Shown here in pieces: positions 1 through 9,033 of a DNA stretch of 64,000 nucleotides. Position numbers and translations under genes: made by a program. Positions within the stretch are counted from its first letter, which is position 1. The number at the start of each line of letters is the position of its first letter. This stretch comes from Singulisphaera sp. GP187 (GTDB lineage: Bacteria > Planctomycetota > Planctomycetia > Isosphaerales > Isosphaeraceae): positions 62,001 to 126,000 of the forward strand of contig NZ_FSRB01000001.1 in assembly GCF_900129635.1 (NCBI RefSeq), in the 5' to 3' direction. A model generated the notes under the pieces. It was given only the letters and a program-made list of their open reading frames with translations, did no database searches and was not told the DNA's origin.

Positions 1-589
1 CGGCCGCTTCCTTGGTGATGAACCGGTTCATCATCGCCTTGCCGAGTCCCGAGACCCCGCCGATCTTGCTCTCCATCTGGATCTGACCGAGCATGAAGTG
101 CAGGGCTCCCGACTCCGCGATCGCTTCCCCGTCCCGCATCGTGATCCGGACCTGCTTCAGGCGGATGCCCGCCTGGTTGGCGAAGTAGACGGTGGCGGCC
201 GTCTGGTGGTCCTTCGCCCCTCCGAGGCTCGAGTAGGCGAGGATCTCGACCCGGAACTGGTCATCCTCGGCCGAGTCGATCACCTCGAACTTGTTCCAAG
301 AGGGGGCCGTGGCCAGCGGTGGCTTCTGCGCGGGGACGAAGACGTTGACCTCTTCGAGAGGAGCAGGAGGGGGCTCAACGGTCGTGGGCGGGGCCGGAGC
401 GACCTTGCTTCGGACGACGCCACGATCGAACAACCCTGCAATTCTCGAGGCTGGAACCCACGCCCCGTTCCCCTTGCGGATCTCCGTGTCGGGACCAATC
501 TTGCCGTCCGCGGCCTGCTGAACCAGTTCTTGGGTCGAGACGGGGCCGAAATCGGTGCCCATGACTCGGAAATACCACTCGGCTGCCAT
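1..589 (-). CDS. GYF_2 domain plus AIM24-family protein (3' part outside window)
   Basis: Reading the minus strand from an ATG at 589 gives an uninterrupted frame to the window edge (196 codons, no stop). Residues 5-55 (WYFRVMGTDFGPVSTQELVQ, then a GNGAWVPA motif) form a GYF_2/DUF4339 domain, a small presumed protein-interaction module common in bacterial membrane-associated proteins. A Pro-rich linker follows (about 65-90). From about residue 100 the sequence resembles the AIM24/TIGR00266 family (FRVEILAYSSLGGA; GEAIAESGALHFMLGQI; MESKIGG), a beta-rich domain of unclear function. A strong AAGGAG lies five bases before the ATG. It is absent from simple ORF lists because its stop is off the left edge. 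Family assignment is from remembered motifs; function is not known. Confidence 0.8.
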   Translation of the reverse strand, partial: MAAEWYFRVMGTDFGPVSTQELVQQAADGKIGPDTEIRKGNGAWVPASRIAGLFDRGVVRSKVAPAPPTTVEPPPAPLEEVNVFVPAQKPPLATAPSWNKFEVIDSAEDDQFRVEILAYSSLGGAKDHQTAATVYFANQAGIRLKQVRITMRDGEAIAESGALHFMLGQIQMESKIGGVSGLGKAMMNRFITKEAA

Positions 590-877
590 CGTCACTCCTT
601 TTGCTCGGGAACCGGGGAATTGCTGGGAGACGGGCCGGTCGGTTCGCGTCTTCGGCGACCGCTCAGGCGACGTGGTCGCCGGGGAGACCAGACCCTTCCG
701 AGTGTATTCGTCCGCGACCGCCAGTCAATTGAACGGACGTCGAGTTGGCCGCGGTTCGGGGGAACCGCGGGTTGCCTTGAACTTGGTGATGAGGTGTAAT
801 CCTCGGCAGGAAGAAACGGGCGAGTCGATTGCCCCGCACCACTGTGGCGCAACGGAAAACTATCTACGGATCCACTG

Positions 878-2470
878 ATGAAACTTTGGAAATCCACTTT
901 GGCACTGGCCGCACTTGGGGCGATCGCGGCCTCGTCGCAAGCCGCGGACAAGCCCGACGGGACCCGCTGGTGGTCGCATGTCCGGTTCCTGGCCGACGAC
1001 GCGCTCGAGGGCCGGAACACCGGCACGGAAGGGCATCGCAAAGCGGCCGCCTACGTGGCCGAGGCGTTCGCGAAGGCAGGGCTCAAGCCGGCCGGTACCG
1101 ACGGCTACTTCCAGCCGGTCTCACTCCACTCCACCGCGCTCGACGAGAGCCAGTCCAGCCTCAGTTTGGTCCGGAACAGCGGCACGGAGACCTTGACCCT
1201 CGGAGAGGACGCCAACATCGGCGTGCGCGTCGAGCCGGTCCCGGCGCTCGATGCGGAGCTCGTCTTCGCCGGCTATGGGCTGTCGATTCCCGAGGCGGAT
1301 TATGACGACTTCAAAGGACTCGATGTCCGCGGCAAGGTGGTCGTGTACCTGTCCGGTCCTCCGCCGTCGATTCCAGGGCCCCTGGCCGCTCATATGCAGT
1401 CAGCCCACGAACGAGCACGCGTGCTGAGCCACCTGGGCGCGATCGGCTTGGTCGCCATCGCGAATCCCAAGAATATGGACATCCCTTGGGAACGCTCGAC
1501 CCTGGCGCGGCTGATGCCGGCGATGCGGCTGGCCGATCCCGCGCTCGATGAGAGCCACGGCCAAAAGATCACGATCGCCGTCAACCCGGCCCTTGCGGAC
1601 AAGTGGCTGGCCGGTTCGGGGCACACGTTCACGGAAATCCTCGAGGCGGCGGACGCGGGCAAGCCGTTGCCCCATTTCCCGATCCCGGCGCGTCTGCAAG
1701 TGAAGGCCGCCGTCAAGCGGGCCGCCGTCGAGTCGCAGAACGTCGCGGCCGTACTGCCGGGCACCGATCCCACACTCAAGGACGAGTACGTCGTCTTCAG
1801 TGCCCACCTCGATCACCTCGGTGTCGGCAAGCCCATTGACGGCGACTCGATCTACAACGGCGCGATGGACAACGCGGCGGGCATCGCCACCATGCTCGAG
1901 ATCGCGACCACGCTCAAGGAGTCGGGAACGGCCTTACGGCGCTCGGTCCTGTTCGTGGCGGTCACGGGCGAGGAGAAGGGCCTGCTCGGCTCGCGCTACT
2001 TCGCGACGCGGCCCACGGTCGACGCCCGAAAGATCGTCGCCGACATCAATGTCGACATGTTCCTGCCGCTCTTTCCGTTCAAGTTGCTGACGGTCTACGG
2101 CATGCACGAATCGGACCTGGGCGAAGACGTCGTGACCGTCGCGAACGGGTTGGGAATCGCGTCCCAGCCCGACCCCGAGCCGAAGCGAAATCTGTTCATC
2201 AGGAGCGATCAGTACAGCTTTATTCGGGTCGGTGTCCCGTCCTTGGCGCTGAAGTTGGGCTTTGAGAAGGGGTCGCCGGAAGAGAAGATCGCGAAGGAAT
2301 GGCTGACGAAACGCTACCACGCGCCCTCGGACGACCTCGATCAGCCGGTTGACAAGCAGGCGGCCGCGGAGTTCGACGTCCTGGTCGCGAAGTTGTTGGA
2401 GCGGGTCGCGAATCGAGACGCCCGCCCGCGCTGGAAGGATGACTCGTTCTTCAAGCGATTCGCGAAGTAG
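878..2470 (+). CDS. Exported M28-family zinc aminopeptidase with PA domain
   Basis: 530 aa with an N-terminal signal peptide (hydrophobic LALAALGAIAAS, cleavage near SQA-AD). A protease-associated (PA) insert spans roughly residues 125-260, and an M28 peptidase domain runs from about 285 to the end. The five expected zinc ligands are visible: His310 (SAHLDH), Asp331 (GAMDNAAG), Glu365/Glu366 (TGEEKG, base and ligand), Asp393 (INVDM) and His481 (YHAPSDD). The protein should therefore be an active dinuclear-zinc exopeptidase acting in the periplasm or outside the cell; the substrate cannot be read from sequence. The ribosome site before the ATG is weak. It is monocistronic and convergent with the next gene. 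Confidence 0.9.
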   Translation: MKLWKSTLALAALGAIAASSQAADKPDGTRWWSHVRFLADDALEGRNTGTEGHRKAAAYVAEAFAKAGLKPAGTDGYFQPVSLHSTALDESQSSLSLVRNSGTETLTLGEDANIGVRVEPVPALDAELVFAGYGLSIPEADYDDFKGLDVRGKVVVYLSGPPPSIPGPLAAHMQSAHERARVLSHLGAIGLVAIANPKNMDIPWERSTLARLMPAMRLADPALDESHGQKITIAVNPALADKWLAGSGHTFTEILEAADAGKPLPHFPIPARLQVKAAVKRAAVESQNVAAVLPGTDPTLKDEYVVFSAHLDHLGVGKPIDGDSIYNGAMDNAAGIATMLEIATTLKESGTALRRSVLFVAVTGEEKGLLGSRYFATRPTVDARKIVADINVDMFLPLFPFKLLTVYGMHESDLGEDVVTVANGLGIASQPDPEPKRNLFIRSDQYSFIRVGVPSLALKLGFEKGSPEEKIAKEWLTKRYHAPSDDLDQPVDKQAAAEFDVLVAKLLERVANRDARPRWKDDSFFKRFAK

Positions 2471-2634
2471 AAGCCGGGGGAATATTACGGCGGAAATCAC
2501 GGATCACATGGAAAAAGCGGGTCAGGCTGCCAGGCGAATTGCATTGCGATGTAACGTAATGTTTTCGTTTGTTTGGAATTGCCGTAATTTTCGAGTGTTC
2601 CGTGATCGATGCTGATGACGGCGATCGGCGAGGC

Positions 2635-3834
2635 TCAATCGAGCGGGTCCGGATCGTCTTTGGTTAGGGTGGCGGCTCGGCTCTTCGACGCCACCATTCC
2701 TCGGAAGACCACATCCCCCGTCGGGCCGACGAATGCGGCTCGGACGTCATCGGAGATGGTGAGGTTGGGGAATTGCAGGCTGACCTGTCGCACCAGGGTG
2801 AGGTTGCCTCGCAGGTATTCCTTGGCCAGCGTCAGGAACAGGAATTCATCGAAGTAATGCCTGGGCCAACGGTGCTTGTCGCCGCACCTCGCCTCGATCC
2901 AGTCCAGGAACTCGTCGACGCGACGCGGATCATTTGGGAATCCCTGGAAGAGGAGCCGGAGCCGATAGCGGCGATAGGCGCCATAGACGTAGAGCAGGGC
3001 GAAGGCGTCGAAGGCCAGGCGGAACACGTAGAAGATCGTCGCCGACCAGTAGTTATGCTCCGGTTTCTTTCCCCAATCGAGGTTGTACAACTCGAATGTG
3101 TCCAGGAAGATCCCGTGGCAGGCGTTGTTGAGCGTAAGCAGGGCTGACTCCGCGAAACCGCCGAGGATTGGCAGGCCGGCGTGATCGGGGGTGAATTGGA
3201 GTAGGCCGACCTGGGCGCCGAAGCAGATGCCGAGGAAGAGGCCCAGGGTGCTCGGCTCGGACGTCTCGAAGATCTCGTGGAGCCGACCCAGTTCCAAGCC
3301 ATCGACCCGCCCGTCATCGAAGTGGAAGACGATCTCCCGCTCGCGCTCCAGTGACTTGTGCCAGTGCGCAAACAGGAGGATGAACAGGGGGATGGCATAG
3401 AGGGCGTATTCGAGGTCGATGTCCGCCCAACGGCTGAGCGCGGCCAGGAGGACGTGGGCGGCCGTCATTGCGAAGAGTCCGCCGAGAAAGCCGGCGACGG
3501 CGAAGAAGGGCATCATGACGAACCCGAAGACGACCATGAAGCGGTCGCTGCGGTAACCCTGCAAGGTTTGCACGAGGAGGGCGAAGACGATCCGTTGCGG
3601 GGGCGCCATCCCTGCGGCTCGGTGACTCTTGCTCAGTGCGACGAGCGTGGGCGATAGAGGCAAGCGGTGGCCGGCCGCTGCCCCGATCGTGAGTCCTGAT
3701 TCGGGTCGAGCGCTGGTCGGGATTCCGGGGTCAGTCGGCGAGGTCGGCAGGGGCTGCCCGCAGGCCGTGCAACCGAGGCCTTCTTCTGGCCGAGTCTCCA
3801 CGACGCCACACGCCGGGCAGTTGTATGTAGGCAT
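2635..3834 (-). CDS. Zinc-ribbon multi-pass membrane protein, function unknown
   Basis: 399 aa. Two CxxC knuckles at residues 6-9 and 22-25 make an N-terminal zinc ribbon, followed by a Pro/Ser/Thr-rich linker. The rest has about four to six hydrophobic membrane segments (for example FMVVFGFVMMPFFAVAGFLG, YALYAIPLFILLFAHW, LGLFLGICFGAQVGLL, ATIFYVFRLAFDAFALLYVY) and a soluble C-terminal part of about 100 residues. No catalytic motif was recognised. The layout resembles the many planctomycete 'zinc-ribbon plus membrane' proteins of unknown role. It lies 167 bases downstream of the LRR gene on the same strand and could be read from the same transcript. Confidence 0.7.
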   Translation of the reverse strand: MPTYNCPACGVVETRPEEGLGCTACGQPLPTSPTDPGIPTSARPESGLTIGAAAGHRLPLSPTLVALSKSHRAAGMAPPQRIVFALLVQTLQGYRSDRFMVVFGFVMMPFFAVAGFLGGLFAMTAAHVLLAALSRWADIDLEYALYAIPLFILLFAHWHKSLEREREIVFHFDDGRVDGLELGRLHEIFETSEPSTLGLFLGICFGAQVGLLQFTPDHAGLPILGGFAESALLTLNNACHGIFLDTFELYNLDWGKKPEHNYWSATIFYVFRLAFDAFALLYVYGAYRRYRLRLLFQGFPNDPRRVDEFLDWIEARCGDKHRWPRHYFDEFLFLTLAKEYLRGNLTLVRQVSLQFPNLTISDDVRAAFVGPTGDVVFRGMVASKSRAATLTKDDPDPLD

Positions 3835-4001
3835 GGTAATCGAGCTGTTCCAGGTCGGAGCCGATCCCTCTTCTCTCTCTCCCCCTCCCCGGGGCGCCCG
3901 CGGTCCCAGGGAATTCCCATCGATTCAAGAGCGGGCGGGGTCTTCGCAACCCTGGAGGGGCATGCGTCATGCGGACATGCCTTTTCGGACGGTCAGGAGA
4001 A

Positions 4002-5561
4002 TTAGAAGGAGGCAACGCTGCCGAACCTCGACCGCAAGATTTCTTCCCCCTCTTTTCCGAACGACACATCATCCACGAAGAGGAGGTCGAGCCGGGCGAG
4101 GTGGGGCGAATCGGCCAGGGCCTGGGCCCCCTCGGAGCCGAACGGGTTGTCTCCGAGGTTCAAAATGGTGACTTTGGAGAGGCCCGGTGAGGCCGCCAGG
4201 GCCGCGATCCCGTCCGCTCCGATGCCACACTGGCGCAAGTCCAACCGGGTCAGGCTGGCGAGGATCGGCGAGGCCGCCAAGGCCCGGGCCCCGGCGTCTC
4301 CGATCGGGTTGTAAGCGAGATTCAATTCGTCGACCCGGCGCAAGTGGTCGGAGGCCGCCAGGGCCTCGGCCCCCTCGGCCTCGATCCCGTTGCTGTTGAG
4401 GTCGAGCACGGTTAACTGGGCCAATTGGGGACTTTCCGCCAGGAGCCGGGCTCCATCCGAACCGAGGTCATTGCGCGGGAGGCTCAGCGAGGTCAAATGG
4501 GCCAGGTTGGCCGAGGCCGCCAGGGCGCGCATCCCTTCCACGCCGATTGCGTTTTCGCCGAACTCGAGGGCCGTCAACGCGGCGAAGTTGGATGAATCCG
4601 CCAGGGCGCGGGCCCCCTCGGGGCCGACGCTGTTGTTGGAGGCGTCCAACTGGTGGAGGCCCTTCAAGTAGGGGGAGGCCGCGAGTGCCTGCATTCCTCC
4701 GCTGCCGATCTCGTTCCCCCCGACTTTCAACCGGGTGAGATGAGCGAAGTTGGCCGAATCGGCCAGGATCGTGGCTCCGTCTTTGCCCAGCGAGCAACTT
4801 TGAAGGCCGAGCTCTTTTACGCCGGTCAAGGTCTTTGACGCGGCCAGCGCCCGCGCGGCTTCCGGCCCGAGTTCGGAGTTGTAGCCCAGGTCGAGCTCGG
4901 TCAGATTCCGGAGATAGGGCGATGACGCGAGCGCCTGGACCCCCTCGGCCGTCAACGCGTGTTGCGAGGTGAGTTCGAGGGATCGGATCTGTTCCAGGTG
5001 CGGCAAGCCCGCGATGGAGGGGAAGTCCGGGTAGAATTCGATGAAGTCGGTCCCGGTCGGGGAGGAGACGACCCGGGTGCTCTGGAGGGCGATCTTCCGC
5101 AGGGCCGGAGCGGCGTCGAACAGGCGGTCGGCTTGCTCGGGAAGGATGCCCGGTAGGTCGATTGAGACCTCCTCGACGATCCCATGACGCATCCAGATGT
5201 GGGGATAGAATCGGCCGGCGATCTGCGGCTCGAGGCCCAGGCGCTTCAGGGGCGCCAGCCAATGCTTTGCGTGTGTCTCGGCGAGGCACGCCCACCGGTC
5301 GTCGAGCATCTTCCGCCTTTCGTCATCGGGGGCCATGTCCTCGAGCTCGTCGTCGACGCGGATGAACTCGCCGAGCGGATCGCCTTGGGCGACCAGCCAG
5401 TCCGCGTAGGCCAGGCGGAGCGACCGATTCTCAGGGGCCACGGCGATCTTCCGGAGCCAGGCGTTCTGCTCGGCCTTCCGCGGATCGAAACCGAACAGGC
5501 GGAGGAGGGGCCGAAGGAATTCGACCAGGGGGCCTGCCCCCTGTGATGCGAAGCTTGGCAT
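4002..5561 (-). CDS. Leucine-rich-repeat protein with TIGR02996 repeat-companion N-terminus
   Basis: 519 aa, no signal peptide. Residues about 35-80 (AWLRKIAVAPENRSLRLAYA, then WLVAQGDPLGEFIRV) match the TIGR02996 'repeat-companion' domain known from Gemmata-type planctomycetes. From about residue 150 to the end there are about twelve LRRs of 24-28 residues, ribonuclease-inhibitor-like (pattern LTxLDLxxNxIGxEGAxALAAS). LRR arrays bind proteins, so a scaffold or regulatory role is likely, but no partner is visible. The near-identical repeats make the DNA internally repetitive. The start has little ribosome-site support; a later start is unlikely because the companion domain begins at once. Confidence 0.85.
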   Translation of the reverse strand: MPSFASQGAGPLVEFLRPLLRLFGFDPRKAEQNAWLRKIAVAPENRSLRLAYADWLVAQGDPLGEFIRVDDELEDMAPDDERRKMLDDRWACLAETHAKHWLAPLKRLGLEPQIAGRFYPHIWMRHGIVEEVSIDLPGILPEQADRLFDAAPALRKIALQSTRVVSSPTGTDFIEFYPDFPSIAGLPHLEQIRSLELTSQHALTAEGVQALASSPYLRNLTELDLGYNSELGPEAARALAASKTLTGVKELGLQSCSLGKDGATILADSANFAHLTRLKVGGNEIGSGGMQALAASPYLKGLHQLDASNNSVGPEGARALADSSNFAALTALEFGENAIGVEGMRALAASANLAHLTSLSLPRNDLGSDGARLLAESPQLAQLTVLDLNSNGIEAEGAEALAASDHLRRVDELNLAYNPIGDAGARALAASPILASLTRLDLRQCGIGADGIAALAASPGLSKVTILNLGDNPFGSEGAQALADSPHLARLDLLFVDDVSFGKEGEEILRSRFGSVASF

Positions 5562-6280
5562 GAAGGGTGTTCCGATGAATGAAGCGGTTAATTCTCGAAA
5601 TCCGGACCCGAGTCGAACGTCACCGGCACTTATTTTATAGGGCGATCACGGGCCCGATGCAATGTGGGAGACTCCCTGACTGGAGTGCATCCGGCTCATC
5701 CGTTCGAGGTTTCCTTGTCGGGGCCGATCCCTTCCTCCTCCAACCTGATAGGGGTAGGGAGAGCCCATTGCGTTGGGCCCCCCTCCCTCCGAACCGGATC
5801 TGTGGGAGCCCCGGAGGGCAATCCTCCGGGGCGACCCGGCCCTAGACCGCGCAAAGCAGAGAATCTGGACAACTCATTCAGGAACGACAGCCAGGCGACA
5901 ACCTTCCCAGACGTCCTAGCTCACCCTGCTGAGGTGCCTCGCCACGGTCATATGCACTTTCCTTGGAGATGTGTCAAGTACGCGCACGAGTTCGCTGCTG
6001 CCGCATCGCGGCGTCGAAAGCACGGCGTGATGTTGGACTTGCGCATGGGACCCTCCGTGAGTGAAAGGTTTTGCGCAAATCATTTTCGGAAACCAGGTTG
6101 AGTCTGTCATCCCCCGGCTCTTCCTCTAACCCCGAACTTCCGAACTACTGATTCCACATCTCCGACGTGATGCTTCCGCTCTTCCATCGAGGCACAGTAA
6201 GATCGGCGCCTCACGAAATGTCACAGGAGTTGACCACCGCGCCCGCCGCGGAACTTAACCGATAGGCCTTGGAGGAACGT
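5562..6280. other. Intergenic region, about 720 bases, no gene seen
   Basis: Lies between the divergent LRR gene and the 6281 gene, so it should hold both promoters. Short frames on both strands here have no ribosome site and no family resemblance. It contains the hairpin at 5808-5832 that recurs near 53.5 kb. Nothing else was recognised. Confidence 0.5.
5808..5843. repeat. GC-rich hairpin, copy 1 of a two-copy dispersed repeat
   Basis: A perfect 10-bp stem (arms 5808-5817 and 5823-5832) with a five-base loop GCAAT. The 31 bases 5813-5843 occur again without change at 53539-53569, where they abut the tandem array and a copy of repeat family A. The match is too long for chance, so this is a mobile or recombining intergenic element rather than a simple terminator. 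Confidence 0.75.
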
Positions 6281-6958
6281 ATGCTGCCGACTGACCGTGA
6301 GGAGCTTCGCGCCCGAGCCCGCAAGTTCGTGGAGAGTGCCGCCTTTGTGCAGCATTACGACAAGAAACATATTTCCGCTCGGCAGTGGTACGTCGGGCAA
6401 TTGATCCGTTGTATGACCATTGTGGGGTTGTATCGCGGTATTCGAGGGATACTCGATTCCCGGAATCAGGCGTTCGCGACAGTAGAACTGGCGGAAGGAT
6501 ATCGCCAATTGGTCGACTCCGGACGCATCGTTCAATGCTTTGTTGTGATCAATAGTGGAGCGCTTCATGGAAATCCGAAGGCATGCGCCCCCGCGTTGAT
6601 GATTGCCTCACTGGCCGGTACGGATGAAGGTGATGCTGTTGCCAAAAACCTATTCATACAGATTGCGAATCGCATTCATATGGAGCAATTGGAAGGTCCC
6701 GCAGATGAGGCGGTTCAGGCGATGATCGCTAACGACGGGTATCAGGCATTTCGTAAGCGACCTTTGCCGGCGGAGTTCACCGGTGGTAGGGAGGCCCACT
6801 TCCTCGACGTCCACATCGACAATGAGCTTCTCCGCGGCAATGGTCTCTTTTCCGCATCAGAGTTCTATTACTTAGTCGATCCGAGCCGGCGCGGGCTCAT
6901 ACTTCAGATTCCGCAGGTGGATCGCAACGTACCTCCAACGCCGTCAACAGGTGGTTGA
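6281..6958 (+). CDS. Hypothetical protein, 225 aa
   Basis: The longest frame begins with TTG at 6269, but GGAGG at 6271-6275 is placed five bases before the ATG at 6281, so 6281 is the start. The product is soluble, with no signal peptide or membrane segment, and no family was recognised. The middle (residues about 85-150) reads like a folded alpha/beta protein (IVQCFVVINSGALHGNPKA; HMEQLEGPADEAVQAMIAND). Codon choice is less GC-biased than in neighbouring genes (many A/T-ending codons), which hints at acquisition from elsewhere. It stands alone between divergent and convergent neighbours. Confidence 0.7.
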   Translation: MLPTDREELRARARKFVESAAFVQHYDKKHISARQWYVGQLIRCMTIVGLYRGIRGILDSRNQAFATVELAEGYRQLVDSGRIVQCFVVINSGALHGNPKACAPALMIASLAGTDEGDAVAKNLFIQIANRIHMEQLEGPADEAVQAMIANDGYQAFRKRPLPAEFTGGREAHFLDVHIDNELLRGNGLFSASEFYYLVDPSRRGLILQIPQVDRNVPPTPSTGG

Positions 6959-7120
6959 TTTCGCGCCTCGGCGGACCCAGGCCGCCGAACTGGTCGGTGC
7001 TCGGCGAGGGAACAAGCCGGCCGAGCAGCGGGCCACTGATCTCGAGAACTCGGCCGCGTGCTTCGGTCTGATCGACCATAGTGTTTCGGACCAGCGCACG
7101 TATTGTTCATGAATCAAGTC

Positions 7121-7178
7121 GAGTCTGTCGCAAGGAAACCGGGCCGTCTGTCTGCCCCGGAATCCTTGCTACAGTCTC
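7121..7178. repeat. Palindromic element B, short copy
   Basis: An imperfect 23-bp inverted repeat (arms 7121-7143 and 7156-7178, about four mismatches). The left arm and loop share 34 identical bases with 26775-26808, the long copy of the same element. This copy lacks the inner hairpin found there, so it looks like an internal-deletion derivative. It could also act as a terminator, but shared sequence extends through the loop. Confidence 0.75.
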
Positions 7179-7263
7179 AAAAAGTCTGTCGTCGGCTGCG
7201 GGAGGGGCATGTGCGCCTTGAACGTCAACGGAGTGGGGGTGGAGAGGACGTATGTGCCACGAC

Positions 7264-8805
7264 CTATCTCAGTTCTCGCACGCCTTGTCTCAATTCATAG
7301 AGATGCTTCACTTCGCTGTCAGTAAGTGGTGTGTTAAAGACGGCGAGGTCATCCATTTGGCCGACATAGGCGGCTCCGAGCACCAGAAGCACGCGGGCGG
7401 GATCCCAGTCGAAGGTGAGATCCCAGTTCTCGATCGTGCCTTGCAGCTTGCCGTTCAGATGCAGCCGACCCATCTGCGGTTTGCTCTTATCGTTGACATT
7501 TTCCAGTGAGAAAACCACGTGGGTCCACGTCTCGCGCGAAAATGGCGCACGGGCCACTTGCACCATCGGCCGCTTGTCGAACGGGATATCGGCCCACTGG
7601 ACGTTGTCCGGGTTCCAGATGTGAAATAGTGGGCGAATGGCGTAGCGGAAGAACCGGGGCGTTTCGTCCTTCGACCATTCGAGGAAGACGAAGCCCTTCT
7701 TGGCGTCGTCGCCGACGATCTGGACGGGGTCGCAGTATCCAGGATCCAGGTCTTCGTCAGGGGTCAGACGCAGCCAGACGGAAACGGAAGTATTCCAGTT
7801 CTTGTCGTTGTAGCCGAGCGCTCCTGCATCCTTGAAAACCGGGCGGAAGTTGGTTTTCTTCGTGAAATGCAGTGCACCGCCAAAGCGACCAGCGTCGGGT
7901 GCCAGCCGTACCTCGTCTGGGGGGGCGGCTGTCACGAGATCCTTTCCCTGCACGACGTAACACGTTTTATCGCCGCGCGCGAAGTCCGCCTCCAACCCCT
8001 TGTCGAATGACGCATGCAGGGTCAGCGCCCGCGTGAGCCTCGCTTTCGTCTCTGCCTCCGCCGCGCTGAGGATCTGCTTGGCCTCGGGGGCGGTGATGTC
8101 GCGGACGAAAATGTTGCGCCAGCGGATTTCGCCGCCGTGGGTCTGCAACAGGATTGGTCCTTTGGCAGACAGCGGCCGGCTGCGGTCGTAGTAGTTCTCC
8201 ATGACGGCGCCGTCGACGACGAGCTTGTCGTTCAGCCAGACCCAGGTGAGGTCACTGACCTGGCGAATGCGAAACTGGTTCCATTCGCCCAAGGGACGGT
8301 CGGCCAACACCAGCGGATGGCGTCCGGTTGTTCCCGGCGTGTTATTGAAGAGACCGCCGGAACCCAGATGTGGTTTGCGGGTGGGGGCTTTGGGATTGAA
8401 GACTTGATTGACGTCCCAAATCTGGACCTGGGGCGCGCCGCGCAGATAAATGCCGCTGTCCGCCTTGGGCACGGTCTTGTATTCGATCCGCAACTCGATG
8501 TCACCGAACTCCTCGTCGGTCGTGGCGTAGGGTCCATTGCCGTCGTTGACCAGTTCGCCGTTCTCGACAGTCCAGTACTTCGGGAATTCGGCGCGTTGCT
8601 CCGCGAGTTTCGCCTCCTTCTTTTCGCCTTTGAGCGTCGCACCGATATGGGGGTTCAGGCCATGCCACCCGGTGAGATCCGTTCCATTGAAAATGGCGCG
8701 GAAGCCATTGGGCGGACTTGTCTCCTCAGCGTGGCCGATCGCCCCCATCCCGATCACGGCCATCGTGGCAATGAAGGACAGGGTTCGCGGGATCCTACGT
8801 CTCAT
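7264..8805 (-). CDS. Exported DUF1080 (3-keto-disaccharide hydrolase-type) protein with LamG-like C-terminus
   Basis: 513 aa from the ATG at 8805, which has GGAG seven bases upstream and begins a clear signal peptide (MRRRIPRTLSFIATMAVIGM...). A start at 8832 would add nine residues. Residues about 30-230 are a DUF1080 domain (FRAIFNGTDLTGWHG; ADSGIYLRGAPQVQIWD; GRHPLVLADRPLGEWNQFRI), a concanavalin-like fold that in planctomycetes is linked to cleavage of 3-keto-glycosides. The C-terminal 250 residues (LHASFDKGLEADFARGD; MGRLHLNGKLQGTIENWDL; YVGQMDDLAVFNTPLTDSEV) are a LamG/concanavalin-type carbohydrate-binding domain. The role is likely carbohydrate use outside the cytoplasm. It lies downstream of the histidine kinase on the same strand with a 228-base gap. 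Confidence 0.9.
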   Translation of the reverse strand: MRRRIPRTLSFIATMAVIGMGAIGHAEETSPPNGFRAIFNGTDLTGWHGLNPHIGATLKGEKKEAKLAEQRAEFPKYWTVENGELVNDGNGPYATTDEEFGDIELRIEYKTVPKADSGIYLRGAPQVQIWDVNQVFNPKAPTRKPHLGSGGLFNNTPGTTGRHPLVLADRPLGEWNQFRIRQVSDLTWVWLNDKLVVDGAVMENYYDRSRPLSAKGPILLQTHGGEIRWRNIFVRDITAPEAKQILSAAEAETKARLTRALTLHASFDKGLEADFARGDKTCYVVQGKDLVTAAPPDEVRLAPDAGRFGGALHFTKKTNFRPVFKDAGALGYNDKNWNTSVSVWLRLTPDEDLDPGYCDPVQIVGDDAKKGFVFLEWSKDETPRFFRYAIRPLFHIWNPDNVQWADIPFDKRPMVQVARAPFSRETWTHVVFSLENVNDKSKPQMGRLHLNGKLQGTIENWDLTFDWDPARVLLVLGAAYVGQMDDLAVFNTPLTDSEVKHLYELRQGVRELR

Positions 8806-9033
8806 GGCTTTGCTCCGAGGCATCGTCGTCATGCTTGCCGCGATCGCATGGTCTCTCGCGGCCCCACGGCCGTTTATCCTAACAATCCCGCGTGGTACGT
8901 GGCAGCACGCAGCGCAATCGAGCCCGCGTATCCCGACTCAGGCCCGCGTTGGGATTGCCACACGCCCCGAATCTTCCGGAGTCGGCTGAGCATGCGTTGG
9001 TCTGATCGCTTTTGAGGGCTCGCCCGAAGAGGA

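Noticed and set aside
2496..2606. Long-range 12-base inverted match (ATCACGGATCAC and near complement) between convergent genes
   Set aside because: Arms are 88 bases apart with a mismatch and no further structure; not enough for a terminator or operator call.
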